64,000 nucleotides of DNA from NCBI GenBank assembly GCA_964423745.1, contig CAYRGG010000004.1, positions 52,052 to 116,051 on the forward strand, written 5' to 3'. The notes under the pieces were generated by a model. That model saw nothing but the letters and a program-made list of their open reading frames with translations, made no database searches and was not told the DNA's origin. This document shows positions 1 through 9,703 of the stretch, in pieces. The position numbers and the translations under genes were made by a program. Source of the stretch: CAYRGG01 sp964423745. Its GTDB lineage: Bacteria; Pseudomonadota; Gammaproteobacteria; Competibacterales; Competibacteraceae. Within the stretch, counting starts at the first letter, position 1. Each line of letters opens with the position of its first letter.

Positions 1-394
1 CATTGACGAGAATAAACCGATCCTCACGAATAGCTGCTAGCTTGTCGCGGATCTGGTTGAGGGTGTCAGCGACACTAGCGTCGGCGAGCACCAATAAGGC
101 ATCGGCATCGGTCAGTAAGGTGGCTAACCCATTGCCCTGGAGCATAGGGCTGCAGGGTACGATAACGATACCGGTTTTAGCTGCGGCCCAGTAGGCCGCC
201 ATCAGCTCCAAACAATTGGGCAACACGGTGGCCATTTTGTCGCCTTTTTTTAACCCGCTAGCCAGTAGGGCATTGGCCATGCGGTTAACGTAAGCATTTA
301 ATTCTCGGTAGGTGAGGCGCTGTTGGCTAGCCACCAAGGCCAGATGATCCGGGCGATAACAGGCATGACGGGGTAACAAATTGCCGATATTCAT
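1..394 (-). CDS. Acyl-CoA synthetase / AMP-dependent ligase, N-terminal part (runs off window)
   Basis: About 131 N-terminal residues are visible. They read as the start of an adenylate-forming acyl-CoA or carboxylate-CoA ligase: an N-terminus of the type 'NIGNLLPRHA..RPDHLALV', then a 'LTYRELNAYVNRMANAL' block, a 'GDKMATVLPNCLELMAAYWAAAKTG' block and the following 'P..P.L' loop that starts the large domain. The AMP-binding P-loop and C-terminal lid lie outside the window. The ATG at 394 is preceded by a strong AGGGGAGGA ribosome binding site. The family activates fatty or aromatic acids with ATP and CoA; the substrate cannot be told from this fragment. Confidence 0.8.
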   Translation of the reverse strand, partial: MNIGNLLPRHACYRPDHLALVASQQRLTYRELNAYVNRMANALLASGLKKGDKMATVLPNCLELMAAYWAAAKTGIVIVPCSPMLQGNGLATLLTDADALLVLADASVADTLNQIRDKLAAIREDRFILVN

Positions 395-692
395 GGATTC
401 CTCCCCTGGGATGTATGGGTATGTACTGGATGTGGATAAAAAAACCTGAAGCTTGCTAGATATTCAAACCTCTGTCATTCATTAGGCTGACTGGTTTTTA
501 CCCTTTGTCGTTGGCTAACGTTTTAGCTGATACTGGGGCTGTAGCTGCTAGCAGGTCTCTTCTAAATGATTTTATACCTTTTAAAAGGTTTGATGGGTTT
601 TACCCACAGCGAGATCGGTTTTTATAGTTTTTTATATCATCATCTTCATATATGTTTCAATTAAACGACTTACACCACAGCAGGACTTGTAA
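395..692. other. Intergenic region with a 14-bp palindrome
   Basis: This AT-rich gap separates the acyl-CoA synthetase start from the end of the KfrA-like gene. It should contain the promoter of the synthetase. A perfect palindrome, ACCTTTTAAAAGGT, lies at 576-589 and could be an operator, but nothing else in the sequence links it to a regulator. No coding signal was found. Confidence 0.4.
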
Positions 693-1715
693 CTATTCTT
701 TCGCAGTGTTTACTTTATCAAGCATCGTCTGGCAAGCTGCAAGGGCATCCCTCAATTGCTGTTTTTCAGCAGACGACAACGCCAAAGCGCTACGTAACCG
801 TTCTATCTCTTGAATGGACGCTATATAGCGTTTTTCTAATGAATAGTGGGTTTTACGTTGTTCGTCTAATTGGTTTTCCCACAGGGTATTACGTTCTTGG
901 GCACTGGCTAAGCTCACCTGCATCTGATTTATTTCTCCACGACAGGTATCGAGTTTATGACGTAAATGGGTTCCCTTGGCCTGCCAAGCGTCTTGTTGTT
1001 TATCAAAGTGCTGTCGTGCTTGGGCGAGATCATTGCGTTGTTGATCCAGTAATTGCATCAGGCGGTTTTCACTGGCTTCGCCGCGTTCTCTTTCGGTAAT
1101 AAAACGTTGTTCAGCCTGGGATAATGCCTGAACGTGGTCGTTTTGCACTTGCCTCAGGCGTTTCTCCACCTGCGCAACAGCTTCCGCGGATTTCTGGCGT
1201 ACTTTAGCGGCAGCTTGCGCCGCCGCCTCGGCTTGTTGTTGAGCAGCAGCTATGGCGTTTTCAGCTACATTGCGCCGTTCCTGTTCGATCAACAGGGTAT
1301 CTTGAAGTTGTCTAAGGGTATCTGTTAACTGGGTCAGATCCTTATGTAGGTCAATGGCTTGTTGCTCGGCGCTGTCTTTTTCTGTCAGTGCGACTGCACG
1401 TTCTTGCTGGGCTTTGGCGACAGCTAGTTGAGCTTGTTCGCGCTCTTGCTGAAAGCTCGTTTGGGCTTGGGTGATGGCCACCTGCCAAAAAGCATCCAGA
1501 GCTTGGAGTACGGCTTCCGGCACCGCCGGAGGTAGGGCGAGCTGGGGGGTAGCAGATAATTCCTGCTGCCAACGTTTGAGGTGTTCGGCAATGGTGGAAT
1601 TACTACCGGTTCCAAGCCATTCTCGAACCCGTTGAATAGACGGTGCAGCACCTTGCTCATGGATAGCTGCAGCAGCCTTTTTAACATCGTCGTAACTAAT
1701 ACCAGGTCTTGCCAC
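693..1715 (-). CDS. KfrA-like DNA-binding coiled-coil protein
   Basis: A 340-residue protein whose first ~55 residues match the KfrA N-terminal DNA-binding fold ('YDDVKKAAAAI', 'PSIQRVREWLGTGSNSTI'). The rest is a long Gln/Ala/Glu-rich coiled coil (about residues 80-335). In plasmid KfrA the helical N-terminus binds DNA and the coiled coil multimerises, helping partition or transcriptional regulation; chromosomal homologues are common and poorly understood. The start is a GTG at 1715, with AGAG upstream. It lies 34 bases downstream of the trkA-like gene on the same strand and may be cotranscribed with it. No plasmid replication genes are nearby. Confidence 0.75.
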   Translation of the reverse strand: MARPGISYDDVKKAAAAIHEQGAAPSIQRVREWLGTGSNSTIAEHLKRWQQELSATPQLALPPAVPEAVLQALDAFWQVAITQAQTSFQQEREQAQLAVAKAQQERAVALTEKDSAEQQAIDLHKDLTQLTDTLRQLQDTLLIEQERRNVAENAIAAAQQQAEAAAQAAAKVRQKSAEAVAQVEKRLRQVQNDHVQALSQAEQRFITERERGEASENRLMQLLDQQRNDLAQARQHFDKQQDAWQAKGTHLRHKLDTCRGEINQMQVSLASAQERNTLWENQLDEQRKTHYSLEKRYIASIQEIERLRSALALSSAEKQQLRDALAACQTMLDKVNTAKE

Positions 1716-1749
1716 AGGGATACTCTTTTAGGACAATCATTCTAGTATT

Positions 1750-2391
1750 TTAGCCAAAACGTTCCTTGAGGCTAGACAGTTGATCCTCATGGGTGACGAG
1801 CACCACTTCGTCACCGGCATATAAACGGGTCTCTGCCGTTATGACATTAGACTGACCATTTTGCGTGATAGCAATAGCCATGGTTTGTGGTGGTAAAGAC
1901 AGCTCGCCCACAGTGGCAGGTAAACCTTGTTGAACTATAAAGGGATAAAAGCGTATATCGCCACTAAGGGAGGTGGCCATGTTAGCTTGGGTTTGCCCTA
2001 ACGCGGTATCCACCAAAGCCTTGGCCGCCTCGCGATCTGGAATAATAACGTTTTCCAGATCCAGCTCTATACAAATAGGTTTAAAGTCAGGATCATCGAT
2101 TTTAGTGAAAATTCTTTTAAATCCCAACGCCTTAGCCACCAACGAGGCAAGTACGTTATCACTGTCATTAGTTCCTAAGCAAAATAATATATCGGTATTT
2201 TTGGGACTCACTTCACGGAGTACCGATGGGTGGCTGCCTTGCGCTTGAATAATACCGCAGTCAAGACGTCCTTCTAATTGCTCAATGCAGGTTTCATCGG
2301 GTTCAACAATAACCACCTCGTGACCTTTGTCTAGTAGAACATCAGCGGTCATAATGGCGAGGGGGTCAGTGCCGATAAAGACAACTCTCAT
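1750..2391 (-). CDS. trkA: TrkA/KtrA-type K+ transport regulatory subunit
   Basis: A 213-residue cytosolic RCK protein. Residues 1-120 form a Rossmann NAD-binding domain: 'VVFIGTDPLAIMTA' is a slightly altered GxGxxG, followed by an acidic residue at the end of beta-2 ('VIVEPDE'). Residues 130-213 form a TrkA-C domain. It has one RCK unit, so it is half the length of E. coli TrkA (about 458) and closer in size to KtrA. It gates the TrkH channel in response to nucleotides. The gene is 29 bases downstream of trkH in the same orientation, with a GAGGA site before its ATG, so the two form an operon. Confidence 0.88.
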   Translation of the reverse strand: MRVVFIGTDPLAIMTADVLLDKGHEVVIVEPDETCIEQLEGRLDCGIIQAQGSHPSVLREVSPKNTDILFCLGTNDSDNVLASLVAKALGFKRIFTKIDDPDFKPICIELDLENVIIPDREAAKALVDTALGQTQANMATSLSGDIRFYPFIVQQGLPATVGELSLPPQTMAIAITQNGQSNVITAETRLYAGDEVVLVTHEDQLSSLKERFG

Positions 2392-2420
2392 AATGGTTTT
2401 TCCTCATACCAAAAAAATGT

Positions 2421-3887
2421 TCACAATGCTTTTTTCTTCATCCCAATCCAGGTGTTAGGCGCTAATAAAATTAAAATTGCCAGCATTTCCAAGCGCCCCA
2501 TGAGCATGTCGATGCAAAGCACTGCTTTGAGGGGCTGGGCCAGATCAGGACCCACAATCCCTGCTGATAAACCTACCGTACCGGTAGCCGACACGACCTC
2601 GAATAAAGCCGTTAGTGGTTCATGACCATAAGCGACAAACACCACCCAAGATGCGGCAATAACCCCCACATACCCCATGAAAACTGCCACTGTGGCTTCT
2701 ATTTCTGGTAGCTTTAAAGGTTTGCCTTCCACACGGGTTAATAGGCGGCTAGCTGGCGGCATCGAGGTGCGCAACAAAACCAAACGGAATAAACGCATCA
2801 AGACAAGCAGTCGCAGTAGTTTAATACCCCCTGCTGTGGAGCCTGCTTCACCTCCCACCAGCATGGCGCCGATGAGGGCGAGTTGGGTAGCGGCGTGTAA
2901 TTCAGCCACCGATTGACTGGAAAAACCCGCCGTGGTTTGTGCTGAAAAGGTCATTAATATTAAATTAGCAGCATCGTCAATCCCAGCGATTGCGCCAGCT
3001 AACCCACTCAACAACAACACCAGGGCAGAACTTAGCAAACAGGCTCCCAGCAGGGCATAGAGACGTGGGTCAGTCAACAGGGATCGCCAGTGTTTGAAGG
3101 TAAAACCATAAAACCAAGAAAAAGACATGGCGCCAGTTACACAAAGGATAATGACGACAACCCGGGGTCCCCAACCGGCGAAGCCTGCCAGACTGGTATC
3201 GTAACTGGAAAACCCCCCGGTGGAAACGGCCGCGAGGGTGTGTATGATAGCGCTGGAAAAATCTACACCCAACAGCAACAAAACAATACAGCCTATAAGG
3301 GTGACTAGCAGGTAGATGATCAGCACGCGACGGGCATGGGCTGTAGTGCCCCCTACAATATTCTCTGTTTCCCGATCATCAAAACCCAAGCGTCGGGTGG
3401 TCGATCCTGGTGTAATCATCAAGGCCAAGGCCAATACCACGACGCCTAAGCCGCCTGTCCATTGCAACCAAGCCCGGGCAAATAAAAAGGTATCGGGCTG
3501 TTGGGAAACGTGGGTCATGGTGGACAGTCCCGTGGTGGTCACGGCTGATACCATCTCGAATAGCGCATCCCAAAACGACAGCCCGTAACTCATGGTGGGA
3601 TACGTCATCAACAAGGCTGTCACCATGAAAACCAAGGCTGAGATCACCAGGGCTTCGTTGGTTTGTAGATTGTTGGCGCAACGTAGCCTGACGCATGGCC
3701 ATCCCACTAGCACTAACAGACCTATCACAAGGCCATAGCGTAAGGCCGTGTCATAATATCCACCTGCCAGAGTGACAACCAGCGGCACACAGGTGAGGGC
3801 TGCTAGCGGCAAAAATAGTAAACCTAAATACTTGATGATCAAGCGCGGACGAACCGCAAAGTGCAGACTTTTTTCTGCTTTGTTCAT
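2421..3887 (-). CDS. trkH: TrkH-family potassium uptake protein
   Basis: A 488-residue inner-membrane protein with the four-fold M1-P-M2 repeat of the SKT superfamily. The four pore loops can be read as 'SAVTTTGLST', 'AAVSTGGFSS', 'AQTTAGFSSQ' and 'SATGTVGLSA', each carrying the selectivity-filter glycine. 'GGEAGSTAGGIKLLR' is the conserved stretch after the third loop. Length is typical for TrkH. Together with the downstream RCK subunit it would import K+ driven by the membrane potential. Confidence 0.92.
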   Translation of the reverse strand: MNKAEKSLHFAVRPRLIIKYLGLLFLPLAALTCVPLVVTLAGGYYDTALRYGLVIGLLVLVGWPCVRLRCANNLQTNEALVISALVFMVTALLMTYPTMSYGLSFWDALFEMVSAVTTTGLSTMTHVSQQPDTFLFARAWLQWTGGLGVVVLALALMITPGSTTRRLGFDDRETENIVGGTTAHARRVLIIYLLVTLIGCIVLLLLGVDFSSAIIHTLAAVSTGGFSSYDTSLAGFAGWGPRVVVIILCVTGAMSFSWFYGFTFKHWRSLLTDPRLYALLGACLLSSALVLLLSGLAGAIAGIDDAANLILMTFSAQTTAGFSSQSVAELHAATQLALIGAMLVGGEAGSTAGGIKLLRLLVLMRLFRLVLLRTSMPPASRLLTRVEGKPLKLPEIEATVAVFMGYVGVIAASWVVFVAYGHEPLTALFEVVSATGTVGLSAGIVGPDLAQPLKAVLCIDMLMGRLEMLAILILLAPNTWIGMKKKAL

Positions 3888-4095
3888 CGTTAACTATAGC
3901 GTATTTGGAAAGGCAACCGTCTATCTTTGCTTTAGACGATCGCCGAGTTTAGTGATGGTCGACGAATGCCTGTTTCTGACCAGAAAAAGGTATGGAGCTT
4001 TAATAAGCTGACGCTATTACCCCAAATGTTGCGAGAGGCGCAAAGCAAGGCTCGCAAGATTGCCAACAGGATTCCAGGCCGTTATTAAAACAGCC

Positions 4096-5403
4096 TTAGT
4101 TTGAGAGCATATCGCCCGCGCACAAATGCTTAATTTGCTCGTAAACTTCTGGATGATTTGCCAAGTGAAAATGATTCATGCCGCTAAAGACCCGCTTAAA
4201 ATGGAAAGGAACGCATTGATCAGGTTGAGATAACGGACCCGTGGCGCTTTTATGGCAGACTAATAAATCACCGACGATTTGCCCTAGGGGATGGGCCGAG
4301 TCCCGGGTAATCGTGGCGGCGATAAAACAGTAGTTGATATTGTCGGCTAAGGGAATGGGGCTGCCAGTGTTTTTAAGTAATAAGTCTGGATCATAACCCT
4401 GCCAGTCCTCGTCAACTACATAACCATAACGCAGATCTTTAATACCGGCGCTGCGGAGTTTGATAAGCTGAGCAGGCACTTGCGTACCAGGTGTGTCAAA
4501 AAAGCTTAACACTGACCCGAGTACATTGCCTGCCTTTTCCAAATGAGCCCCCAGATGGGGCGAGCCGATACAAAACACCTGTTTTAGTTTGTCCAGCCAC
4601 CCTAAACCGTCGTGAGCGCCATAATAAACGGCACTGCGTACCACGAGTCCACCCATGCTGTGGCCGATGAGAACAAGCTCATCCACGGGACCTGGATAAA
4701 CCGCCATGAGTTCGTCCATCAGGTTCGCTAGTTGTTTACCATTATGGGAAATGTGCAGGCCACTGTTATAGCGGAGATACAAGGGCGTGTAGCCCAGGTC
4801 CCGTTCCAGTAAGGAACCAAAATTCTCACTGGGATCCCCGTAGAACCGTTGCGCCCCCATATTCCAAACCTGTTCCGTACAGCCAAGACCATGCACAAAG
4901 AGGCAGATCTTGCTGCTCTTATAGGGCAGGGTACGTGCTAGTTTAAGGGTATTCAAGGGCAAGGGCTGACCTTGGTAACGCAATTCCATAGGAATAGCTA
5001 AGTGGTTTCCTTGCCCATTGAGATAATCGCCAATGGCGCCGTTGAGAGCGCCTTGGGCTGTATGGAGCCAATTTGGCAAGTTTTTATCAGAGGGTGCTGA
5101 ATTCAACGAGATGCTGATGTCGTCTTGTTCAAGCAGCTTTTCACCGGCGTTTCGGGTCGCCAGGGCAAAACCCGCATCGGTTGCTAGGCGTACCCCGCGG
5201 GTGACAGTGCGGATGGACGTGTATACCCCTCGGGCACACAAACAGTGGGCAGCGTTGACCGCCTTGACCGGGGTTGTTGGCACCACGTAGCTAATCCGGC
5301 GCTCATATTTTTTTGCAACCCTCAGGTGGTTGCGTTCAACCAAATGGGTGGTGTGTTCGATGGCATCGAACAATAAATCCTTTAAACCTTTCAGATGCTT
5401 CAC
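4096..5403 (-). CDS. Alpha/beta hydrolase, lipase-like (PGAP1/LipA type)
   Basis: A 435-residue protein. An N-terminal helical region (1-160) is followed by an alpha/beta-hydrolase core: the oxyanion segment 'CLFVHGLGCTEQVW' near 167, the nucleophile elbow 'IGHSMGG' near 247, then 'SPHLGAHLEKAG'. The catalytic His is probably in the C-terminal 'NHFHLANHPEVYEQI'. No signal peptide is evident. It is likely an esterase or lipase of unknown substrate. The start is a GTG at 5403. The leader contains AGGGGAG, and this site sits within a GGGGAG/CTCCCC inverted repeat next to the start codon, so local RNA pairing could limit translation. Confidence 0.72.
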   Translation of the reverse strand: MKHLKGLKDLLFDAIEHTTHLVERNHLRVAKKYERRISYVVPTTPVKAVNAAHCLCARGVYTSIRTVTRGVRLATDAGFALATRNAGEKLLEQDDISISLNSAPSDKNLPNWLHTAQGALNGAIGDYLNGQGNHLAIPMELRYQGQPLPLNTLKLARTLPYKSSKICLFVHGLGCTEQVWNMGAQRFYGDPSENFGSLLERDLGYTPLYLRYNSGLHISHNGKQLANLMDELMAVYPGPVDELVLIGHSMGGLVVRSAVYYGAHDGLGWLDKLKQVFCIGSPHLGAHLEKAGNVLGSVLSFFDTPGTQVPAQLIKLRSAGIKDLRYGYVVDEDWQGYDPDLLLKNTGSPIPLADNINYCFIAATITRDSAHPLGQIVGDLLVCHKSATGPLSQPDQCVPFHFKRVFSGMNHFHLANHPEVYEQIKHLCAGDMLSN

Positions 5404-5466
5404 GGGGAGTCTCCCCTGACAAATAAGAACTATATACAGTGTAGTGTAGTGTAGCTTAACCCAATG

Positions 5467-6735
5467 TCAGAATATAATATAGTTTCGAGTCATGGTAACA
5501 ACACCGGCGGCCGCCGCTATGACCAACGGTAAGGCTGCCCGTAGCCCCAGCCCTTTCCCGCCGATAAAACCCGCCATAGCCCCTTTGACCAGACTATTGA
5601 CCGCGCTGGCGATAATGATGCCCGTGGCGGCCAAGTGGCTAGGCAGTTGCGTAGTGCTTAAGCGTGATAGGGACAGATTGATGGCATCCACATCCGCTAC
5701 GCCGGAGATGGCAGCCATCAAGAAGACGCCCGCTTCGCCAAAATACTCCTGCAATGCCCTGGTCAACAATACGATGACTGCTAAAAAGGCGCCAAAACGC
5801 AGGGCAACCCCCAATTCCAGAGGATTTTGAATTTGTTGTAGGGGCGCTGTCTGTTGCCCGCTACGGCGCCACCAATAGAGGGCTACAGACCCATAGGTGA
5901 TCACCGTCATGACCAGCGCCGGTAGCACTAACAAAGGAAAAAGCTGTGGGTTGATGAGGGTAGCGACGATCACCATACGGGGGAACATGGTGCCACAGGC
6001 GATCAAGATGCCAGCTGCCAGAAAGGGCGTTAGATCTGACCGGGATTTACCCAGTCGTGCAAAATGCAAAGTGAGGGCCGTGGAGGAGGCGAGTCCCGCA
6101 AACAGGCTGGTGAGTAGAATACCCTTACGCTCACCGGCCAGTTTCATAGCGAAATAACCGATAAACGAGATACTGGCGATCAACACCACCATCCACCAAA
6201 TTTCATAGGGATTCAGCACTTGCCAAGGTCCAAAGCCTTGGTTGGGCAACAAGGGCAGCACCACCAGGGAAATGAGCAGTAATTTAAGTACTGCCCGCAG
6301 TTCATGCTGTTGCAGGGTTTTCAACCAACGGTGTAATTGCGGTTTATAGCCCAGCAAAAAGGCGGTGGCGACGGCGCTGGCCACCGCAGGCACCACTTGT
6401 CCCAGGGTGGCTAGCGCCCCCAGGGTAAAGGTCAGTAACGCGGCCACCATACTGGTGATGCCCACATCTTGATCCCGTCGCAAACTGACCTGATAAGCCG
6501 TGGTTAATAAAATAATAAGCCCCAGCAAGGCAAAACCCAGCAGATGAATACTTAAATCTTGGGCTAACAGCCCACAAACACCCCCCAAAAGCCCCAGCAA
6601 ACCATAACTACGTAGACCTGCCACCCGCTGTCCCTCGGCCACCTGGCGCTCCTGCCATCCCCGTTCAATGCCAATCAGCAAACCTAAGCCCAATGCGGTG
6701 GCCAATAAATAGAGTTGTTCTTGAAGGGGCATCAT
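5467..6735 (-). CDS. MgtC/SapB-family membrane protein with DUF4010 region
   Basis: About 422 residues, almost entirely hydrophobic, with some 12-13 predicted membrane helices. The N-terminal 'LATALGLGLLIGIERGWQER' and 'RVAGLRSYGLLGLLGG' are MgtC/SapB signatures; the C-terminal half matches the DUF4010 membrane domain that often follows it. MgtC proteins affect Mg2+ or phosphate stress, but the function of this long form is not established. The frame is open to a TTG at 6747; an ATG pair at 6735/6732 is the likely start. It is divergent from uup. Confidence 0.78.
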   Translation of the reverse strand: MMPLQEQLYLLATALGLGLLIGIERGWQERQVAEGQRVAGLRSYGLLGLLGGVCGLLAQDLSIHLLGFALLGLIILLTTAYQVSLRRDQDVGITSMVAALLTFTLGALATLGQVVPAVASAVATAFLLGYKPQLHRWLKTLQQHELRAVLKLLLISLVVLPLLPNQGFGPWQVLNPYEIWWMVVLIASISFIGYFAMKLAGERKGILLTSLFAGLASSTALTLHFARLGKSRSDLTPFLAAGILIACGTMFPRMVIVATLINPQLFPLLVLPALVMTVITYGSVALYWWRRSGQQTAPLQQIQNPLELGVALRFGAFLAVIVLLTRALQEYFGEAGVFLMAAISGVADVDAINLSLSRLSTTQLPSHLAATGIIIASAVNSLVKGAMAGFIGGKGLGLRAALPLVIAAAAGVVTMTRNYIIF

Positions 6736-6841
6736 GGTGGTGCGCAAAGACCTTATAAAGACAAACGGTTGTAAACTTTTTTCCAGGGATGCTTACAATA
6801 TGGGTTGTTGCCAGAAGACATGCAAAGGTAAAGTAATCAAC

Positions 6842-8731
6842 GTGACTATTCTAACGGCTGATAATCTAGAATACAGTATCGGCCCTCGGCACTTGTTGGC
6901 AGGGGTTGGTTTTTCCATTGACCGTGGCGAGCGTATTGGTCTACTGGGTCGCAACGGCGAAGGTAAATCGACGCTCCTGAGTATTTTGGCGGGGGAACGA
7001 CAGGCGGATGATGGACAGCTTGTCTGGCGTAGTGGTTGTGGAGCTGCCCTGGTGGGACAAGAGCCTGTATTCACGGCAGGCGCCAGCGTCTTCGATATGG
7101 TGGTGGAAGGGTTAGGGGAGAAAACCCAACTCCTAGCAGATTACCATAGGACGGCTAGCCGTGTCGCCGCGTCTGCCGATCCGTCTGATCTGGTGCAGTT
7201 GGACCACCTACAAGGACAGCTTGAAGCCGCCGATGGTTGGCAGTTGGAACAGCGGGTCGCTAGCATCATCAGTCAGCTAGATTTATCTGGGGATAAACCT
7301 GTGGCAACCCTTTCCGGGGGTTGGCAGCGGCGCGTGGCGCTGGCTAAAGCATTGGTTCAAGAACCGGCTTTATTATTACTTGACGAACCTACCAACCATT
7401 TAGATATGGAGGCCATCGAATGGTTGGAAAACACCCTTGTCGCCTATGGGGGAGCGGTGCTGTTTGTTACCCACGATCGCCGCTTCTTGCGGCGCTTGGC
7501 GACCCGTATCTTTGCATTGGATCGTGGTCATCTTAGCGTGTGGCCGGGGGATTACGACAATTATTTGCGCCGTATGGAAGAACAGCAGAACGAAGAAGCC
7601 CGTCACCAAGCAAAATTCGATAAATTGTTGGCCCAGGAAGAGGCGTGGATTCGGCAAGGCATTAAAGCCCGCCGCACCCGCAATGAAGGCCGGGTGCGGG
7701 CGTTGCAAGCCTTGCGGATGGAACGCAAAGCGCGGGTTGAACGCCAGGGTAAAGTAGCCATCACTGTGAGCAGTGAGCAATCCGGTAAACTGGTGATAGA
7801 CGCGGAAAACGTCACCCAATGCTACGCCGACAAACCTCTTATCAGGGATTTTTCCTGTCGTATTTTACGGGGTGATCGCATCGGTTTATTAGGCCCTAAT
7901 GGGGTTGGTAAAACGACGCTGCTCAAGCTCTTGTTGGGTGAATTAAAACCCGACGCCGGTCGGGTACGGCAAGGCTCACAGCTCCAAGTGGCCTACTTTG
8001 ACCAGCACCGGGCCCAGCTTCGGGAAGACCGTTCGGCCATAGAAAACGTCGCCGAGGGTAGCGATAGTGTGATGCTGAACGGGCGTAGTCTACACCCCAT
8101 CAGCTATCTAAAACGCTTTTTGTTTACCCCTGAGCGGGCTCGATCATCGGTGGCCACCCTCTCCGGTGGCGAGCGTAACCGTTTGCTGTTGGCGCGGCTG
8201 TTTACCCACCCCACTAACCTATTAGTGCTGGACGAACCCACCAACGATTTAGACTTGGAAACCCTAGAGGTGCTGGAAGATTTGCTCATGGAGTACCCAG
8301 GCACTTTATTGCTGGTAAGCCATGACCGGGAATTTATCGATCAGGTGGTCACCAGCGTCTTCGTGTTTGAAGGGCAGGGGCGCGTCAATAGTTATGTGGG
8401 CGGTTACAGTGACTGGCTTGCCCAGCGTCCATCGTCGGCACCCGCCGTCAGCGCCGCTGCCAAAAAGCCTGCTGCCGTTGCTAAGGTCCAAAAACCTGTG
8501 CGCAACACTAAGCTGAGTTATAAGTTAAGCCGCGAGTTGGAGGCGTTACCAGAGCGTATCGAGTCTTTGGAGCAGACCGTGGCGCAACAGCAGAAAAAAA
8601 TCGCCAGTGCGGATTTTTATCAGCAATCTGAAACCGTCATTAAAACCGAGTTAGATCAGCTACAAATCCTTGAGCAAGAACTAGAAACGGTTTACGCGCG
8701 TTGGGAAGAGCTCGAAGCGATGAATACCTAA
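6842..8731 (+). CDS. uup: ABC-F family ATPase Uup
   Basis: About 629 residues. Two ABC ATPase domains are present: Walker A 'GRNGEGKST' with signature 'LSGGWQRR' and Walker B 'LLLLDEPTNHLD', then Walker A 'GPNGVGKTT' with 'LSGGERNR' and 'LLVLDEPTNDLD'. A charged linker joins them and a C-terminal coiled coil ('SYKLSRELEALPERI...') is the Uup hallmark. There are no membrane helices. ABC-F proteins act on ribosomes; Uup also affects transposon excision and branched DNA. The frame is open from 6734, but GTG at 6842 begins exactly where Uup proteins begin and gives the usual length (E. coli about 635). Confidence 0.92.
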   Translation: MTILTADNLEYSIGPRHLLAGVGFSIDRGERIGLLGRNGEGKSTLLSILAGERQADDGQLVWRSGCGAALVGQEPVFTAGASVFDMVVEGLGEKTQLLADYHRTASRVAASADPSDLVQLDHLQGQLEAADGWQLEQRVASIISQLDLSGDKPVATLSGGWQRRVALAKALVQEPALLLLDEPTNHLDMEAIEWLENTLVAYGGAVLFVTHDRRFLRRLATRIFALDRGHLSVWPGDYDNYLRRMEEQQNEEARHQAKFDKLLAQEEAWIRQGIKARRTRNEGRVRALQALRMERKARVERQGKVAITVSSEQSGKLVIDAENVTQCYADKPLIRDFSCRILRGDRIGLLGPNGVGKTTLLKLLLGELKPDAGRVRQGSQLQVAYFDQHRAQLREDRSAIENVAEGSDSVMLNGRSLHPISYLKRFLFTPERARSSVATLSGGERNRLLLARLFTHPTNLLVLDEPTNDLDLETLEVLEDLLMEYPGTLLLVSHDREFIDQVVTSVFVFEGQGRVNSYVGGYSDWLAQRPSSAPAVSAAAKKPAAVAKVQKPVRNTKLSYKLSRELEALPERIESLEQTVAQQQKKIASADFYQQSETVIKTELDQLQILEQELETVYARWEELEAMNT

Positions 8732-8829
8732 GGGTTTTCCAAATAACCTTGCAGTCGTCTTACCACCTCTTGTTTGAAAATGAGCCCAACCGCTTTACTT
8801 GGGCAGTCAGGCTTAATGATATTTACTCA

Positions 8830-9693
8830 TTAAATAGGGCTGATGTGATTAGCGCTGACCCATCCCGTGACGCTATGTTTTATCTCGATCCAGTCGGCTG
8901 CTTGTTGGACTACCTCAACCACCGTGCCCCCGGTCAAGGGTGAAGTGACCACGCCATGGCTTAAACCGGGACCACTACGCACGTTGAGCTTATTGGCGGT
9001 CACCATGACGGCGCTGGGGGACAAACCCGGCGCAGACCGGGGTGATAAAACTGGGGTTGTCAGCGCATCGTCCCCATCGTCCACGTCACGTCCTTCCGCT
9101 AGCAACGTATCCCGCAGGCGATCTAGGGGAAAGGCAGGACCGGGATCGATCTTACGGGTGGGGGCGATTTCCTCATGACCGAGAATTTCCCGGATGGGAT
9201 AGGACTGGTTTAATAGGCGGCAAAGCTCAAAGACCGCTTCGATCTGGGGTTCCGTATAGCGATGCCAGAAGGTGGGGCGAGATTCATTCCGATGGGTCGC
9301 CTCGATGACATCCTCCGGATCGTAAAGCTTATTAAACCAGGACACAAAGCCACCATTGCCATTGCGCTCAAGGCGTCCGGCATTGTCGATCTCAATGCCC
9401 ACTGCGTATTTGTTATAACCTGAACGACCTTGCCAACGGCTGCGCCCCGCATGCCAGGCGACGGTATCAAAAGGCGCTAATTGATAGATTTCTCCTTGAC
9501 GACCCACCACCAGGTGGGCCGAGGCTTTGACGTCCGGGTTAGTGAGGGTTTGCACGGCGGATTCCGCCGAGCTTCCCGCGGTGTAATGAATCACGATACT
9601 GTCAGGCGCCCCATCGACGAGCTTACCGCCCCGGTTGGGGGTCTCCTGCCATTTGATGGTATCGCCCTGTAAGCGGTGGTTGACAATGTTCAT
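8830..9693 (-). CDS. N-acetylmuramoyl-L-alanine amidase with C-terminal SH3 domain (endolysin-like)
   Basis: A 287-residue protein. Residues ~15-190 are an Amidase_2 (AmpD/T7-lysozyme-like) domain: 'IVIHYTAGSS' gives the first zinc His, 'AWHAGRSRW' and 'NKYAVGIEIDN' follow, and 'ILGHEEIAP..KIDPG' carries the second His and the catalytic-end Asp. A bacterial SH3 domain ('LNVRSGPG...GWVSANHISP') ends the protein. It cleaves the amide bond between MurNAc and the stem peptide. No signal peptide is seen, which fits an endolysin needing the neighbouring holin. The ATG at 9693 has GAGGAAA upstream; an ORF extension to 9723 overlaps the holin gene and is less likely. Confidence 0.86.
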   Translation of the reverse strand: MNIVNHRLQGDTIKWQETPNRGGKLVDGAPDSIVIHYTAGSSAESAVQTLTNPDVKASAHLVVGRQGEIYQLAPFDTVAWHAGRSRWQGRSGYNKYAVGIEIDNAGRLERNGNGGFVSWFNKLYDPEDVIEATHRNESRPTFWHRYTEPQIEAVFELCRLLNQSYPIREILGHEEIAPTRKIDPGPAFPLDRLRDTLLAEGRDVDDGDDALTTPVLSPRSAPGLSPSAVMVTANKLNVRSGPGLSHGVVTSPLTGGTVVEVVQQAADWIEIKHSVTGWVSANHISPI

Positions 9694-9703
9694 GTTTGTT
9701 TCC

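Noticed and set aside
3..194. 63-codon plus-strand frame at the window start
   Set aside because: It lies antisense within the acyl-CoA synthetase coding region, which has clear family motifs and a strong ribosome binding site.
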